Shown: piece after piece, positions 12,620 through 26,424 of the stretch | Position numbering within the stretch: the stretch's first letter is position 1 | How the letters are laid out: each line of letters starts with the position of its first letter | Origin: Cardinalis cardinalis | Lineage: Eukaryota; Chordata; Aves; Passeriformes; Cardinalidae | NCBI GenBank assembly: GCA_014549065.1 | Contig: JACDOX010000140.1 | Coordinates: 444,770 to 508,769 of the forward strand | DNA: 64,000 nt | Direction: 5' to 3' | The notes under the pieces: generated by a model | Told to the model about the DNA's origin: nothing | Seen by the model: the letters and a program-made list of their open reading frames with translations, nothing else | Databases searched by the model: none | Program-made: the position numbers and the translations under genes

Positions 12620-13320
12620 TATAATCGTTTGCCCTCCTGCCCTGTACCAATAGCCTTCCTCTAACCAACATGTGGCTTTTCTTCATGGCTCTCCAGGCAC
12701 CACGATGCTGTTTGAGCATGCTGAAAAAGTCATATTTTATACGGAAATGGGGTTCAGTCAGAAAGTTAGATCACAGCTAGATCAAAAGCACTAGCAAAAC
12801 CCATTTCTCTTCTTACATCCATTCCTGTGAACTGGGTTCAAATCATCAGATTTATTCCACTTTAAATTAAGTGGGGTCAAATACAGGGGCACTGTTGTTG
12901 GAAACGGTTGTTTGCAGATTCTGTAATAAGAGGATATGGTAAGTAAGAATGAAATTGAAAGTTTAATTAAAAATTTAGAAGGAAACATAAAAACACATGA
13001 CTACCTCTAAAAATTAGGAGTGAAGGGTCCAGTGGCCTCTTTTTAACAGTTCTCAGCATGTGTGAAATATAGAAAAGTATATAGTAATTCTTCTGCATTA
13101 ATTCCTCTCACTCAGTTATGACATTTCTTTAAAGAACAAACTACAGTTAATTTTGTCCCTTGTTGGGCTTAGTAGTAACATCCCAAATCATTAGATACTT
13201 TCAAGAAGACAGATGCAATGCAAACAGTGTAGTCTTGTCCCCTTGAATATGCCATTTTTTAACTTTATGGGAGCTTTTTAAAAAATNCTTTCATTTTAGG
13301 TAAGTGACAACAGGTTTTAT

Positions 13321-13380
13321 GAAAAAAATCCACAAAAAACCAAACCAAAACAACAAAACAAAAACCCAAAAACCCCCCAC
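13321..13380. repeat. A/C-rich low-complexity tract
   Basis: About 60 bases made almost only of A and C on the plus strand, built from variants of CAAAAC and CCAAAA and ending in a run of C. It has no T after the first few bases. Confidence 0.85.
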
Positions 13381-15019
13381 TCAGTAATATATGCTTTACT
13401 GCACTTACTGGAAGTAATTTAACAGTTATATCAGCCACTTCAAACAACAGCATGAAATCTTTATTCTGAGGATTTAACTGAAAGCATCTCTGCAACAACT
13501 TGAGCAGGACTTGGCCATAGATTAGATAGCATTANAATTTAAAGAAAAACATATAAACAAGGAAGAAAGTTGTGTTTCTGTGAAAATCTTTTTCCCCTAG
13601 TTCAAAAAAATGGACACCTTCAAATAGTATATGGCATCAGAACGTTCTTGGGCAAAAGCAGATGAAAGTCATCTTGTATTAGAGGATGGCTTGGGTATTG
13701 TGCAGCCAGGTTATGGAGTGACTGCTGCTTTATTTTTACAGGGAAAAACTATCTGTTACCTCTTGGAGTCAGGATGATGCATTTGCCTGATACTTCTGGT
13801 TGATGGAGTGACAGAACCAGCCACCAGTGTTGTTTTATGTCTTCTGAATTTTAGTCCAGCAGTCTCCCACAGTAGTTGTTGATTTNTCATGACATTTTGC
13901 ACTCACTTCATACTAGCTTAACACAGGTATAAATATGAANTCATTTGGTGGACTGAGGAAATCAGCCCCTTAACCTATACTAAAACCCATCATTTCTTTT
14001 ATAGAAGCAAGTACAAGAAATACACCTGCCCTAAAGCCTCATAAAATGCTTTTTGACAGGATCAAACAATCAAGTGTTTGACAGCTTTATATTTGCTGAA
14101 AACATGGAACATGAATGCAGTCTAAAGGTTTCCCAGGCTTGGGCCAAAGATTGAAATATGAAAGTAGGAAGCAGGGTGAGAGGGAAACAGACAATTTGAA
14201 CTTTTCCTGTTTTTACTTCTTTTGTAGAGCTGAAAAGTCTCCAATTTTTATTAAATTTGTAAATTGATAACATATTTATACATTATCACACATATATTTA
14301 TGTATTACTGTAGAACAGCTGCATGGATTCTCAGATGAGAAGAAAATCTAGAGAAAAAGCTAAGAATTTCAGCTGGTTTGTCCTGACATGCATCTCAAAT
14401 AATGCGAATGCAGGTACAAATAAATGCAAATACATAAATATATTCTAATAATTAAGTATGGTGTCTTTATATAACTAGAGATCTGCATGCAAGGAGCATA
14501 TAAAACACCAATAAATCATCATGATGACAAATATAAATCCATTTTGACCTGTGAAAAACAGTGAAGGATTGAGTTTATAACTTGTGTTGAATTCCCAGTT
14601 TAAAACTTAATACTCTTCCTACTACCAGATCTACAAAGTCCACTTGAGGAAATGGAATAAAAACATAAGCTTCTTATTACCTCCACTGCTTACAATAAAT
14701 AACCTCTAACAAGAAATTTGACTGGCAATTTTTTCAATAATGCATGAAGCAGAATAACATACCAATTGTTTATTCCTGTGTGTATTGGATTTGCATTATT
14801 AACAGTGACAAAATTGCTATCTGCAGAGGTAAGATGGGCTGAGTGAAAGNAAATAGGAATTCAAAGCTATTTTTCTTTTAATGCCTGTTCAGATAGGGCC
14901 AAAATCAGAAGAGCCAATACACTTACAGTAGTATGACTGTTATAAATCAAATTGAAAATAGAGCCATGAGACCAACATTTCAAGGTAAAGTCCTGTGCNA
15001 CTCCCAAGGAAGATCAGTG

Positions 15020-15135
15020 GAGCTGATGAAAGTTCTGGAGCATGAGTCCTGTGGAAGGTGGCTGAGGGAGCTGGGAGTGTTTAGCCTGGAGAAAAGGAGG
15101 CTCATGGTGGGTCTTTATGTGTGACAGGAAAAGGA
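15020..15135 (+). mobile_element. CR1 LINE fragment, sense strand
   Basis: A short CR1 piece on the plus strand. The run from AAGTTCTGGAGCATGAGTCC through GGCTGAGGGAGCTGGGAGTG to TTAGCCTGGAGAAAAGGAGG is the well-known CR1 segment lying upstream of the 3' untranslated end. It is truncated on both sides: the reverse-transcriptase region and the terminal short repeats are absent. The frame open at 14933-15124 covers it and is not a gene. Both edges are approximate. Confidence 0.85.
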
Positions 15136-16899
15136 TATCATCCATATAAAATAGATAACTTGGTGTTTGTCTTTGAAGCCATTAGAGAAAAGTAGTTATA
15201 GAATCAAATATAAAAAGAAATTAAATGGTCACAGCATGGACAATTAATCTCTGTACTTTTTTTTTTTGAGATAAAGTATTTTTATGAGGCTATTACAAGT
15301 AAGACTGAAACAATCATGTATAAAACAGATTTTGAAATAAAAGCTCAGTTTTTGACTCAATTAACTTAGGTGATCATCTGGCTTGAAAATAATTTGTATT
15401 ATTTTAGCCCATTCCAGATATGAGCTAAAGTTTGGCTTAAAATTTAAGATATATCACTTCTTGGAGATGGAAAATGTGAAGGACTTACAGCACGATAACT
15501 TAAACTTCCATATTCAGTCACAGTCAAGCACATGCCCCTAACTGGAGACTCCTATAAGAGATTTCTTTAACCACAATTATATTCCTACCAGAGGCTTAGC
15601 AACACATAAAATTAATTGAAAGCTGTTCAAAAAGGAATTGCAAAGGGCACATTTGCTTCCTTACAGGTTCTTGTCTCATGGNCTCCTATGTACAATGTTC
15701 ATTTTACTGGTGCCAAAGCCTGCAAAGGCAGATGGCTTGGAGAGAAGGTCAGAGCAGCACTGGAGAATGGCAGAGGGAGGGAAGCAGTGCAGCTGCTCTA
15801 ATAGTAACAGCAAAAAGGCCCCTGCTCTGCAGCCCACAGTGGATCTGCCCTTTTCATACCATCCCTGCTCCTTTCTTGGGTAAATGACTGCAGAGCAGCT
15901 CGTCCAGAACAGCCTCTAGTGTCTTCTGCCAAACTATCTGCTGCAGCCACAGGGCTGACCAGCGGGTGTTAGTCTTGGCAGGCGCTAAAAAATGTCTTAC
16001 TCCTCAGGGGTATGTCTGGAGACTGATTTAGCAAGTGCTACAGCACACAGTGATATTTAGAAAACATAATATTCTTCAGTGTTGCTTGACTGTATCCCAA
16101 GGCTACATGGGTTTGATATAAGGCACTTGGACTAACCTCATTCTGTGGCAGACTATAGTCCCAGAAGGTAGCTCAGAACACACCTGCTAGCAGCAAATGT
16201 CCCAGACATTACAGGAGATGGCATCCCAGTGGCATCCTTACTATTCTGGGAGTCTCTGTGGGATATTATGNGAAGAAGGAAATCCTGTCAGTTTGCATAA
16301 CAGCTGAAGAGAGGGGAGAAAATAGCTTGTGTTTACCATGAAAGCTGTGTTTCAGTGCAGTGTCATTGCAGCTTGCTGTTATCCTGTGCTGAGACTGGGT
16401 GGTGAAGGTGGTACTCCAATGCAGGAGTGAAGGGAAAGTGTACACAAGGGGTATAGGGAGGGCAGGAGGTAAAAGAGGCCAAAGGAGCCATTGCTCATTT
16501 GCTTCTGTGGACGTGCAGTGAATGTGTGTTTCTTGGGCATCTGGTGCCAGTTTGACTGTGGTGATATCATTTTAACCCATTCAAGGGTTATGTGATAGGC
16601 TAAAGATAAAATGCAGCTGTATAAAGGTGTGTTTCAGGACCTTATTTTCCTGGTGTTGTGCTCATGGTGTCTTTTGGGAAGCAGGATGCTGGGTCTGGGA
16701 TGGTTTCCCTACAGATATTGACTGCAGTGATAATTTCTGGTGTATCTCATGCTGTTACTTTCAGTTCTATAGAGTTTTATGGCATTTTTTTTCTCAGCAT
16801 TTGAATTTGTTGCAAAATAAGGAAAAGCCTGGATGCCCAGCTTCATAGCCCAGATTAATTTTTTTTTTTTGAAACTCTGTTTCAGAGGCTCTGTTCTCA

Positions 16900-16947
16900 A
16901 ACAGCAACACAGTTTAATGTGCTTAACAGCAACAGGTTTAGTGTGTG
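16900..16947. repeat. Degenerate tandem duplication, unit about 25 bp
   Basis: Two adjacent units both start with AACAGCAACA and continue with related text (CAGTTTAATGTGCTT versus GGTTTAGTGTGTG). The unit is present twice only. Confidence 0.6.
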
Positions 16948-19690
16948 AGAGTCTGCTCGGGTAGCTTTGGAGGACTGTCCTGACTAGAAGTGAAATTTAG
17001 CATTCTGTAGCTGTGCTGCTTGTAGGCTACTCAGTCTGTTTCTTCTAACATGCCTTATGGAATAACATGATCATAATTTACAAACAGCTACACAGGCAGT
17101 ATTTTCTGATAATAACAGAATATTGATTTCCATGGAATGCAGCTTAACATGATCCACAGACTACAGACTGAAGGTAAATCTAGAAGTCAAGGTGAAAAAC
17201 TTCTGAAAAAAATTGTGTCTTGAAATAGAGTATATTTGCTGCTTTTAAATCAAGTTGTCTTTCTATTTCTAGATGTAGAAATCTCTCTTTCTCTTTTTTA
17301 ATAAGGTAAGATATAGTGGAAGAAGGAAACAGTAGGGCTTTTTCAGAAATAGATGAGTTAGTTATTTGTTATATGGGAGGTGAGATTAGATGATAATTGG
17401 ATTGTTTCTTCTGGTTCTTAACAGTAAAAGCATTTGTGGACTTGATTGAATAATCAGGATGCTTTTNCTTTCACAGGCACCAGTAAATGGTATTGTCCGT
17501 TGAATGCTTTTTAATAGAAAATGAAAACTGAAAAACAACATTGTGTTATTTTATGGATCAAAGGCAAATGATGAGGTGAATTAAAAGTGGGAAGGTCTTT
17601 GTGCATGTGAATGAGGAGATTATTAAGAAAGCTAAACAAAATAGAAAATGTATGAAAAAAGACATGCAAGCTGGACTTGGATATGTTATTCTTTACTTTT
17701 AAATAACTAAAAAAAAAAGTAAATAAAATATACAGTTGGTAAAGAAGCACCATCACTTTCAAGGTTGAAAACAGAGAAACAGAGATTGGCAAGAGAGAAG
17801 GAAAAATTCATGGCAAGAATCATCTGATTTTGCAGGGAAGAATGATGATTGCTTGCAAAATTCTGTGTCTTTTTTTTTTCTGGGATGAGGGATTCAAAAC
17901 TGTGGACACAACAGCAAAAAAATTCCTTATGAATGTTTTAAGTCAGTAAATTTTATATGCTATTCTATCAAAGGAAATATTGCTGAATCTTAGGGAAGTG
18001 GAAACAGAAAGAGCAGATGTTTTCACAGATATTTTCAGAAGTTCACTCAGTTTAGGCAAATTCCTGAGAAGTGGTCACAAGAATTAGACAGCCTTCAAAA
18101 AGTATAGGAGGAGACGAAATATGACAGATTGATACAAAAAGTGTAGGAAGTGTTTTAAGGACCTCAAAATGAGAAGCATTTGTAAAAGCAGTGTTTGAAG
18201 ATGGACTATCTATTTTCAAAAAGAGAAAACTGTTTCATTAACTTGACAGGACNCTTTGAAGCCCAAGGTGCTAAGACACAAAAAGGGTAACAGTTTCCAT
18301 CAGAAAGGCCAGCCTTTAACCAATTTGAGGTTATCTTATAACATATAAAGCTGAAGAAAATAAAAGACAGTAAACCAATTGGAAATTTGACAAAACTAGA
18401 GGATAGCTTTACACAGACTGACTTCAAGATATATTAAAAAAAAAAGAAAGAAAANAGCCCACAACAACCCATCCGCTCTGAAAATGACAGAGTAAGCACA
18501 GTTAGAACCCAATAATAATGAGACAGACACCACTTATTGAGATAAATCTAAAAAGAAGATCCAAGAAAGGAATGTTTCTGGTCTTTGCAGTGTTTCACTG
18601 GGAATATGGGACACTTGTTAGATATTGGAGCCCTGCAAATAAGTGCCTACTAAGAGGGAATCAAGATCCATATGGAGACAGCTGANGCTGGTGAAGTGCT
18701 GTGAAAAGCCCCAGACTGGGACTGTGAGATTCTGATTGTGGAAGTTTAAAGTTGTTATGAATATAAGCCTTGATTATTACCTGTCCAGAAGTCTAGCTGG
18801 TGTTCATTACTGGGAAAGATATTTGGCCAGGAATGAAAAATGTGCTTGAAATATGCATTCCTAAGATTGCATATATTTTGGGAACATAAAACAGCCAGAG
18901 TGCTGTGCTGGCTCACCCTTCTCTGTCATTTTACTTCCCAGGCGTGATCCAGTCAAATTTCTTTCTTGTCTATGTCTAATATCTTGTGCAATGAAGCTCA
19001 AGACTAATTTTTCTCTTTTCAGCCCTATTAGTCTCTGAGAGACTCCAGAAAAAGTCTGGAAGGAGCAGTCTATTGCACACACTCTCAAATCTGTANTTTT
19101 TTATTTGGTTTTTTTGACAAAACTATGAGAAAACCTACCCCAGACAGATGCCTATGTTTCATCTCTACTGCCCATCTGGCAACCAGACATACCTGAAATG
19201 GTTTGGAAAGGTGGAAAAAAAAATCGGGCTTGAAGAGACCTGAGCTCTTTAAAAATTTGGCTCAGTATGCAGTACAAAGTGTCTGTCTGTTGTGTACCGG
19301 CTTCTCACAGTTTTCCTTCAAATTTCAGACATATAAGGAATTGGTTGCATGGCTTACTAGAAAATGTGGTATGGATAAATACATTTGTAATTTGATTTGT
19401 CTGGCTGTATATAGTAAGCACTGTAATAATATAGCATTATCCTGTATTATATGGCACGCTCTCTACTGCACCCAGGGAGATCCACCCTGGGTGGAGNGCA
19501 TGGGCTGAGCATGGTGCTTTTTAAAAANATAAAGTAACACATGCTTGGGACCTTAAGTTTATCAGTAACCCAAAGTCACAAAACCAAATGCCTCTTAACC
19601 TCTCTGTGAATGAAGTTATCCTGAGTGGATTTGGTCCTGAATGGACCAAAATGTATTTCTACTGAAATACAATTGACTGTGGGAGATTCT

Positions 19691-19737
19691 TGTGCTCTGT
19701 TCAGGTTTAGGTTTAGGGTTTTTTGTGCTCTGTTTAG
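19691..19737. repeat. Local duplication with telomere-like core
   Basis: The string TGTGCTCTGTT starts at 19691 and again at 19724, a spacing of 33 bases. Between the copies lies GTTTAGGTTTAGGG, which resembles TTAGGG telomere units. Only two imperfect units are present, so this is not an interstitial telomere array. Confidence 0.6.
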
Positions 19738-20398
19738 ATTTATTCAATGCCATNATTGTAAAGCATTCTCTTGTATGTTATTTTGGCTAAGCTCTCTTTT
19801 GCAAAATATTTTTTATAAGCCTGGTGGCAGTGGAAAGATATTTTTATCCAGAAAGAAAAAAAATAACTCTTCTCCCTCCTCTCTGGGAGCAGTCCAAAAC
19901 CAATGCATCACAGGATGAACTATGTGTTATGCACTTGTACTTACTTCTACTGAAACTCAAAGCAATTCAGTATCTTCTAGTTGGTAAAACAATAGAACTT
20001 AAGAGATAAATCCATAAGTGAGCAAGAACAAAGCAGTTTTGGTTTTTTGCCTTTGGGATCACCCATTAGCAGATTTGCTTTATGTTTTTTGAAATTTTCA
20101 TGCCATATTTTCAAGGCAGTTGTGAAGTGCAGCAATCTAAACTAGCAGAGGTGGAGCATCAAAATCCCCAGTTCATATAAAGCCAATGCTGATCTAAATT
20201 TGCCACAGTGTCAATATGCCATCACAGACTTAAATAGCATGTGCCTATTAAACAAAGGAAAGAAGCTTCCTTGGACTTATTTTCAGGTATAAAAAACCCC
20301 CTAATTTTTCTGCCTTTTGTATTTGTTTTTCCCTTATGAAAATTACATGCAGGTCCTGGCATACTAAAAAAATCCAACAAACTTAGTCTTTGTAAACT

Positions 20399-20464
20399 TG
20401 TTTTTTGTTTGGCTTTGGCTTTGGTGGGGTGGTTTTTGTTGGTTTGTTTGGGTCTTTTTCCTTG
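20399..20464. repeat. G/T-rich low-complexity tract
   Basis: A purine/pyrimidine-skewed tract of T and G with few other bases, including GGCTTTGGCTTTGG and repeated GGTTTG words. It has no recognisable repeat family. Confidence 0.8.
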
Positions 20465-22547
20465 NATGGCAGGAATATGCTAACTGGAGAAGCACTACAG
20501 ATTAACTGTGTAAGGGAACTGTAAGTGGCCACAGACAGCCCTGGCCTCATGGCNGACCCTGGATGGAAGTATGGGAGTGGATTAAAGACATTTGGGTGGC
20601 CCCTGTGCTCTCTATGAGTTCACAGTGGCAAGACAGCTATCCTTGCTTTCACCATACTTTGTTTTTTTCTTCTTGCAATTCATAATTATGCAATCAACAA
20701 CTGCAAACCTGTATTGGGCATTGGAGGGACAAGTTCCGCTCATTGCTTTCAGAAATTCAGAGTCAAGTGGTAGTTTGTGGTACAGCTTTTTTCCATGAGA
20801 AAGCAAGAAATCTTCNTTTTCCAGTCCAAACTGGTATTCTGTTGTTTGAGATTTTTTTTTGCTGAGGTGAAAACACATTTTTCTTATCAGAATTCCTTCC
20901 TGAGAAGTGAAGCTGTGGCCTGGCTGTAAATATGCACTATACCACTAACATTTTAGAAGTCTTAAATTTCCTCAAGTTTTAGTATTGATGGTGTACTTTT
21001 AAAATGGGATTTTATATTGGACTTCAAAACTGTAAGCAGATGAGAATTCTTGTGGCAAAAAGTGCTGAAGGTTAAGGAATTCCCTACTCCAATTTTCTGG
21101 CAAAAATAGAAAATCAAATCCAAACCCCAAATTTGATATGCATAATTTTTTCCTCAAAATAATAAACAAATTACATATTTGTTGGTAGTGTAAATAAAAT
21201 GAAAATAACATAAGTCCTCTGTTCCTCTGGTAAGGGATAAATTTGCAATTAAANTTCTAATTATTTTTTCAGCTTATTTTCCTCTCTCTTAATTTGACCA
21301 ATCTGTGATGAAGAACTACAGCCAAATGGAGTGTAGGCTTGTGTAATGAGGAAATAAGATCTGATCACGCTACTCAGGAAATTCTTGAGCACTGTAGGAC
21401 TCCAGTATAAACTGAGTGGGGTTTAGTGAATGGAAAGATGATTTAGTAGTAGTAATTAAAAAGTCACACAGGTAAGCAGAGTTCATGGAGTCCTGCCAGA
21501 AGCTGCTTTGAGAACATGCATTTTTAAATCATTAATATAACTAGCCCATTCCAGTGTTTTCCCAAGTTCTCCTGTTCTCTACAAAATTGTATATTTTTGT
21601 CTACTCAAATTTTATAGCTTTGTATTATACTTGTCATTTTACCCTCTTCCCCTTACACTTTTCCTTTCATTTCCTTTCCNTCTCTTTTAATCTACTGCAG
21701 GGGACAAATGCAAATGACAAGAAGCATAAACTGTCAGCAGAGTCCTGGTGTAAATGGCAGACATCCTACTGANTGCAGTGGGTGTAACCTTTGCTCATGC
21801 CAGGACTAAATTTAGTTTACAAGTTAGAAACTGGGGCAGCAGGGGAAGAATTCTGGCATTACTATGATCCTCCTTGCCGTGCTTTTATTTGCTCACTTCT
21901 GACATTACATTTCTTCTTTTTTTTTTCCTGTGTGTAGTAAATCAAGAGAGCTATCCCAGACCCCCTGCATTTGGAGAGCTGAACTTCTCCAGATTGGAAA
22001 AAACCTGTCTTTTTCCAAAGTCCAGTCAACAACACTCATCTAAATTGATACAAAACCCAAAAAACCCTTCTCCAAGGGTATCGCATTTTTTCCTTGTGAA
22101 TCCCACCTGGTTTGAAAAGAACTCTATCAGAATAGAATCAAATAGGGTGACATGTTTTAGGAAGCTGAAATGGACTTAAAAAACCTCTCTCCTCCACATT
22201 AATTAATTTCCAGTGTCATAATGTTAAAACGAAGACAACTGTGTGTCCATAACCCTTTCCTTTAATTCCTCAAACTCTCCTTTATTCTTCTTTTCTGAAG
22301 CTTAGGGGACAGAGGAAGANATGTTACGTTGGCTGTTCAAGAGGCTGCTTCAAAACTCCAACGAAGACTTGTGGGGAAAAAACTTTGAAGAAAGCTCTTC
22401 CCTCCCCTGGAAATGGCTGCTTTAAAAAATTTAAGAATCACAGGACTGCCTAAACCAAGAAATTGTAGTGCTGTTGGGATTTGCAAATGAGGAAACTCAC
22501 AGGCATGAGTGAGATAAGGAAGAAGAACCTCTAGCAAACCAGCTGAG

Positions 22548-22590
22548 GTTTTGTTTTTTGTTTTTTGTTTTTTGTTTTTTTTTTTTTTTG
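22548..22590. repeat. T-rich tract with GTTTTTT units
   Basis: Three GTTTTTT units run into a long uninterrupted T run. On the minus strand this is a poly-A-like tail. However, no retrocopy or SINE body could be recognised upstream of it in that orientation (higher coordinates). Confidence 0.9.
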
Positions 22591-24457
22591 TCAGAGGATA
22601 CTGCCTTTCCAGACAAGCTTTGGTTCTTGTTGAAAACTAAAAAAAATGGACAAACTGGTACACCACTGAACACTTTTAGAAAAATAAACCTAGATGGTAA
22701 AACTACTANTGATGTAGTGATGGGGCCAGAATGTTTCCCTAATTGAAAAACAATACTGCCTTTCTCAATGAGGCATTAATTTAGACTTTGCTATTTACTC
22801 TAGTCAGAAATGGTGACATTTAGGAAAAGGAAGACATTTAGAAAGCGAAATGAGAGGAGCAGCTCAAGCCCAAATCTATTGGCCAGCCCATGCCTCTGCT
22901 GGAGGGGGTGAGGACAGAANCCAGGACATCTTAGGTCCCCCAAAGTCCTTTTTTCCCAGCTACTCCAATCCTCAGCAGGATTTGGCCACTGGCAATTAGG
23001 AAGGAGGAATACAGGAATACCTGCATCCACGTGGGGTTATCAGAGAAGCTGCAGCTCCTCAGCAGGGCAGGGGTAAAGCTGGGCCTCTGCCTGTCTGCCC
23101 ACCAGTGAACAATGGCAAACAGCAGCTGGGGCTGTCTGCATGGGCTTTCACTTTTCCTGGGCCTGCAAACCTCCCTGAGGCAATGAATACTACTAAGAAG
23201 TTAGCATAAAGATTGATTTTTGTCTTTAGGCTTTAGTGGACCCTAAAACTGGGACTTTTCTGTTCTGATATTGTTAGAAAATATTTTAGTTTTTGCCCAT
23301 ACTTTTGTGGGTGCTGTAATTATCTGTCTTTCAACACATTTTCAACTTCTGTTACTAAATTATGATCTGCACAAAGTCTGATTTACTTTATTTTCTCTGC
23401 TTGAGATAGTTCACATTTAATTTAGTACAGACTTGGTTGATAAGGAAATACATATTTCAAATTTCCACAGGTATTTCCTCCTTTATCAGCAAGAGAGCGT
23501 TTTGCAGGAAATCACTGTTAAGTAGCGATACAATCCCAGCTACACCCACCTTTCATGAGATACTCCTTTACTGTGATTTTCACAGCAGAATTACCTTGCT
23601 TCTTCCATTTCTCTTTTCTCAGCCTATTATCCTGGTTACCTTTAAATAGAGACATAATAACAGACTCAGATTTATCCCGGTGCTGTTTGTATTGCTGAAA
23701 ATCATGCCGTAAGCAAAAGTGGTGCTCTTTCCATACCATGTAGTGGTCTAACTGCCTGGGACAAGTTCCAGAGCTATACTTTCCTGGTTTGTGGGGAGAA
23801 ATCTAAATGAGGCATAAGGAAACTTGGCTGCAGGAGATATCAGTTTGTAACAGGACTCAAGTCTGCCCAACGTGNTTAGCTTCTTGAGAGCTGACTGAAA
23901 GCAAACCTAACTCCCCCTCCTTCCATGCTTTGGATACAGCTGGTGTCCTTGTGTCATGTCTTATTCACATGGACTGCTCTTCCCTTTGTGAGAAGGTCCA
24001 GTAGAAGTTTCATTGCAGATAGATATTGCAGTTGCAATGGTATGTTAATACCTGCTGCTGCTGCACTTCTCTGCCCTACACTGACAAGGTCCATTTCCTA
24101 AAACAAATATGTGAACAGCAGATTTGCTTAAGGAAAAAAAATTCAGAAAGAGACATCTTAAGCAAAATTGCTTCAGCAATTGTGTTGGGGGTATGATATA
24201 AAGATCAGACTGTGCATTTCTGAAATATGTAAGCACCTGAATTTTATGAGTTCTTTACTTGCGGCAATACAGGTCCCTTCAATAGGAGCAGAATGTACTT
24301 GTGTCAGTCAGTGGAGCTTCTTCTTGGNCTTTGAGACAATGGTGCTGAAATCAAAAGCTGAGAAATAGAACTGGTCACAATTTCCCAAAAATAACTCATA
24401 CTTCAGATTTTTAGATGGAAAAATCTAATTATTTTATTTGTTATGTTTTCTTCCAAG

Positions 24458-25018
24458 CTTTCTCTCCTTGGAGAAAGGTGGAAAAACCTGTTTATTAAAC
24501 AGTAAAACCTAAACAATATTAAACAATAAAACCCCTTGCCGATCCAAAAGAGATGACAAACTGAGAAAACCCTGTCCCCGTGTTGCAATTCAGCTCACTC
24601 GGTCTCTTATCAGTCTCTGGTGCTGGAATTGCTGCAGGCCAAGCCCAGCCCGGTGGGCCAGAGGTGTGAGCTGTCAGTGCTCCCCTGGGTGTTCAGTCCA
24701 GAGCAGGTTTCAAGAGGTCCAAAGAAAAGGGAAAAAAACCAAAAGTCCAGGGAACTTCCCTGCCTCAGCTAGCTAAAACTAACTAAAGACAAAAAAAGGA
24801 GCCCCATCCCGCTGTCTGTCCACAGACAAACAGTCCAGGAGCAGGAATGTGGAGGAGTGAGGAGGAGTGTCTGGAGGGAAGGGAAAATAAAAAAACTGTG
24901 CACTTCTTCTCTCCCCCCTTCACTCACTGCAGTAAGTCTTAAAGGTGCAAAACTNATTCAGCATAAACAGAACAAGATGACTGGGGATAGAACCATCATA
25001 TAGTCAACCCAGGACACA
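24458..25018 (-). mobile_element. Endogenous retrovirus LTR, truncated, no internal genes
   Basis: The minus strand starts with TGTCCTGGGTTGACTATATG and continues with a segment (CCCCAGTCATCTTGTTCTG, GCACCTTTAAGACTTACTGC) that I recall as the U3 part of a passerine LTR. Further on come GACAGACAGCGGGATGGGGC and CTGTTTAATAAACAGG, the latter carrying an AATAAA-type poly-A signal. The remembered LTR continues beyond this point, but here it changes into unrelated sequence near 24458, so the U5 end is missing or has decayed. No retroviral coding sequence adjoins it. Short direct repeats were looked for at both edges and none was convincing. The class (ERVL-like or other) is uncertain, and the right edge could be 25016 or 25018. 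Confidence 0.7.
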
Positions 25019-26424
25019 ATTATTGAATGTCCACAGCAGCTGGGGANCTATTTACACTGGACACTACAACACGGTTGAGTTTGCTCAGCCAACTGTATCA
25101 AATAACATAAAGGCACAGAGGACTGACAGTTCTTGTGGCTTCCTTCAAGTCCCACTGGAAATATTCCTTGTAAATAACAGCTTTGTAGAGGACCACTGAT
25201 TGTTAATGAGGTAANATGAGAGACTGTAGCCACAGTTGCCAGGATATCATGGATAGGGATGNGCTGTTCTTACAGGCCTTTCAGGACAGAAAATAAGACA
25301 GGATATTTCATAAAATATTTAATCATCCCTCAGCNATACTGGTAACCTGTTTGGCTTTTCTTTCAGAGCTCTCATTTAGCTTTTTCTATCTGAGAATTAT
25401 CCTAAATGCTTATCCTAACAGCAGATGAGTAAAGGAAAAATATTTGTTACACAGTACTTCAGAATGTGACCAGGTAAAACTAAGTCTCAATATTTCTGAA
25501 ATTTTTTTGTAAAACAAAAAAGAACCCAGCACTCTTAGTCTTCAGGACACATAGAGAGGGTTCCATTTGAGNACACATCTACCCTCCTGACTGTTTGTGT
25601 CTAGTTTTATTTCTGGTAGGAACCTGAATGCATTGAAGAAAGAGGGTCCACTCAGCTCTTGTACTGATNTCAGTATCTAGTATGGGATGGGTATTTTACA
25701 GCTGGGTGATCTAGATATACCTTGGGAGCCACCNTGAGTGGTGTGACTCAGAAGGACTTTAGAGACTGGCCTTCTATACAGCTATGAACCTAAGAAGCAC
25801 CACTTCCAGGTCTTCCACTTTTGCTCTGATGTTAGCTTAGAAAGAACCCAATTTATGGGTGCTAATAAACTTGCAAGTTCATTTCACAGAGCATTTTAAG
25901 GGCAAGGATTTTGGAGGAGAGAACCCTTCCTTTTTAAACCTGCCATGTGAAGTAAAGACAAATAAAAATCTGAGTTTAGCCTATTGTCTGAGAATCTCTT
26001 AGAACTAATATAGGAATAACAGATTAAAGGAAGCAGAGAAATATTGCACTAGGCAGAATAATTAATAAATAGGAAGATTAGATGGAATTCATATGGAGTT
26101 ATTTCCATAAAAGAAAAAAACCCCATGAGATAAGAAACTCTTTGGAACNCCCCAAGCTCTCAAGTAACATATTCTTATGTTGTAAAGCTAAAGAATGGGG
26201 TTTTTTTGCTTTGTGAGGATTTGATTAAGTTGTGGATTTAGGATTGCCTCATTTTACTAACTGGTCAGGAGCCACTGGAGTGCAGGAAGTATTGAAAATC
26301 AGGAGTGAAGTTGAATCTTCCAAGAAAGAAGGAGTGGGGGGAAAGGTGTTTTAAGAAGATGTTTTCAGATTTAATTTTCATTTTTCTCATCACCAATCAA
26401 CTCAAAGTAAAAAAATTCACCTAA
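25019..26424. other. Intergenic or intronic DNA, no gene recognised
   Basis: Unique-looking AT-rich DNA between two LTR pieces. Single masked bases are relatively dense between 25047 and 25734. I see no internal retroviral sequence here, and the two flanking LTR pieces lie in opposite orientation, so they are separate insertions. Confidence 0.5.

Larger units (their letters stand above)
7807..15019. other. Intergenic or intronic DNA, no gene recognised
   Basis: AT-rich unique-looking sequence. It contains a perfect 12-bp inverted repeat at 12323-12353, a near-palindrome with a POU/homeodomain-like core at 12605-12619, and an A/C-rich low-complexity tract at 13321-13380. No masked base falls between about 10668 and 12383, one of the longer such stretches in the window. 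No recognisable exon, RNA gene or transposon was found. Confidence 0.5.
15136..24457. other. Intergenic or intronic DNA, no gene recognised
   Basis: Unique-looking AT-rich DNA. Low-complexity parts include a 12-T run at 16859-16870, a G/T-rich tract at 20399-20464 and a T-rich tract at 22548-22590. Small degenerate tandem duplications occur at 16900-16947 and 19691-19737. A GC-richer patch lies at about 22850-23180. Open frames are all short and unrecognised. No mobile element could be named here, although old ones may be beyond recognition by eye. Confidence 0.5.

Noticed and set aside
16859..16870. T run and adjoining AACAGCAACA units as a retroposon end
   Set aside because: Only two short degenerate units and no recognisable element body.
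22548..22590. T tract as the poly-A tail of a processed pseudogene on the minus strand
   Set aside because: No gene-like or SINE-like body could be read next to it at higher coordinates.
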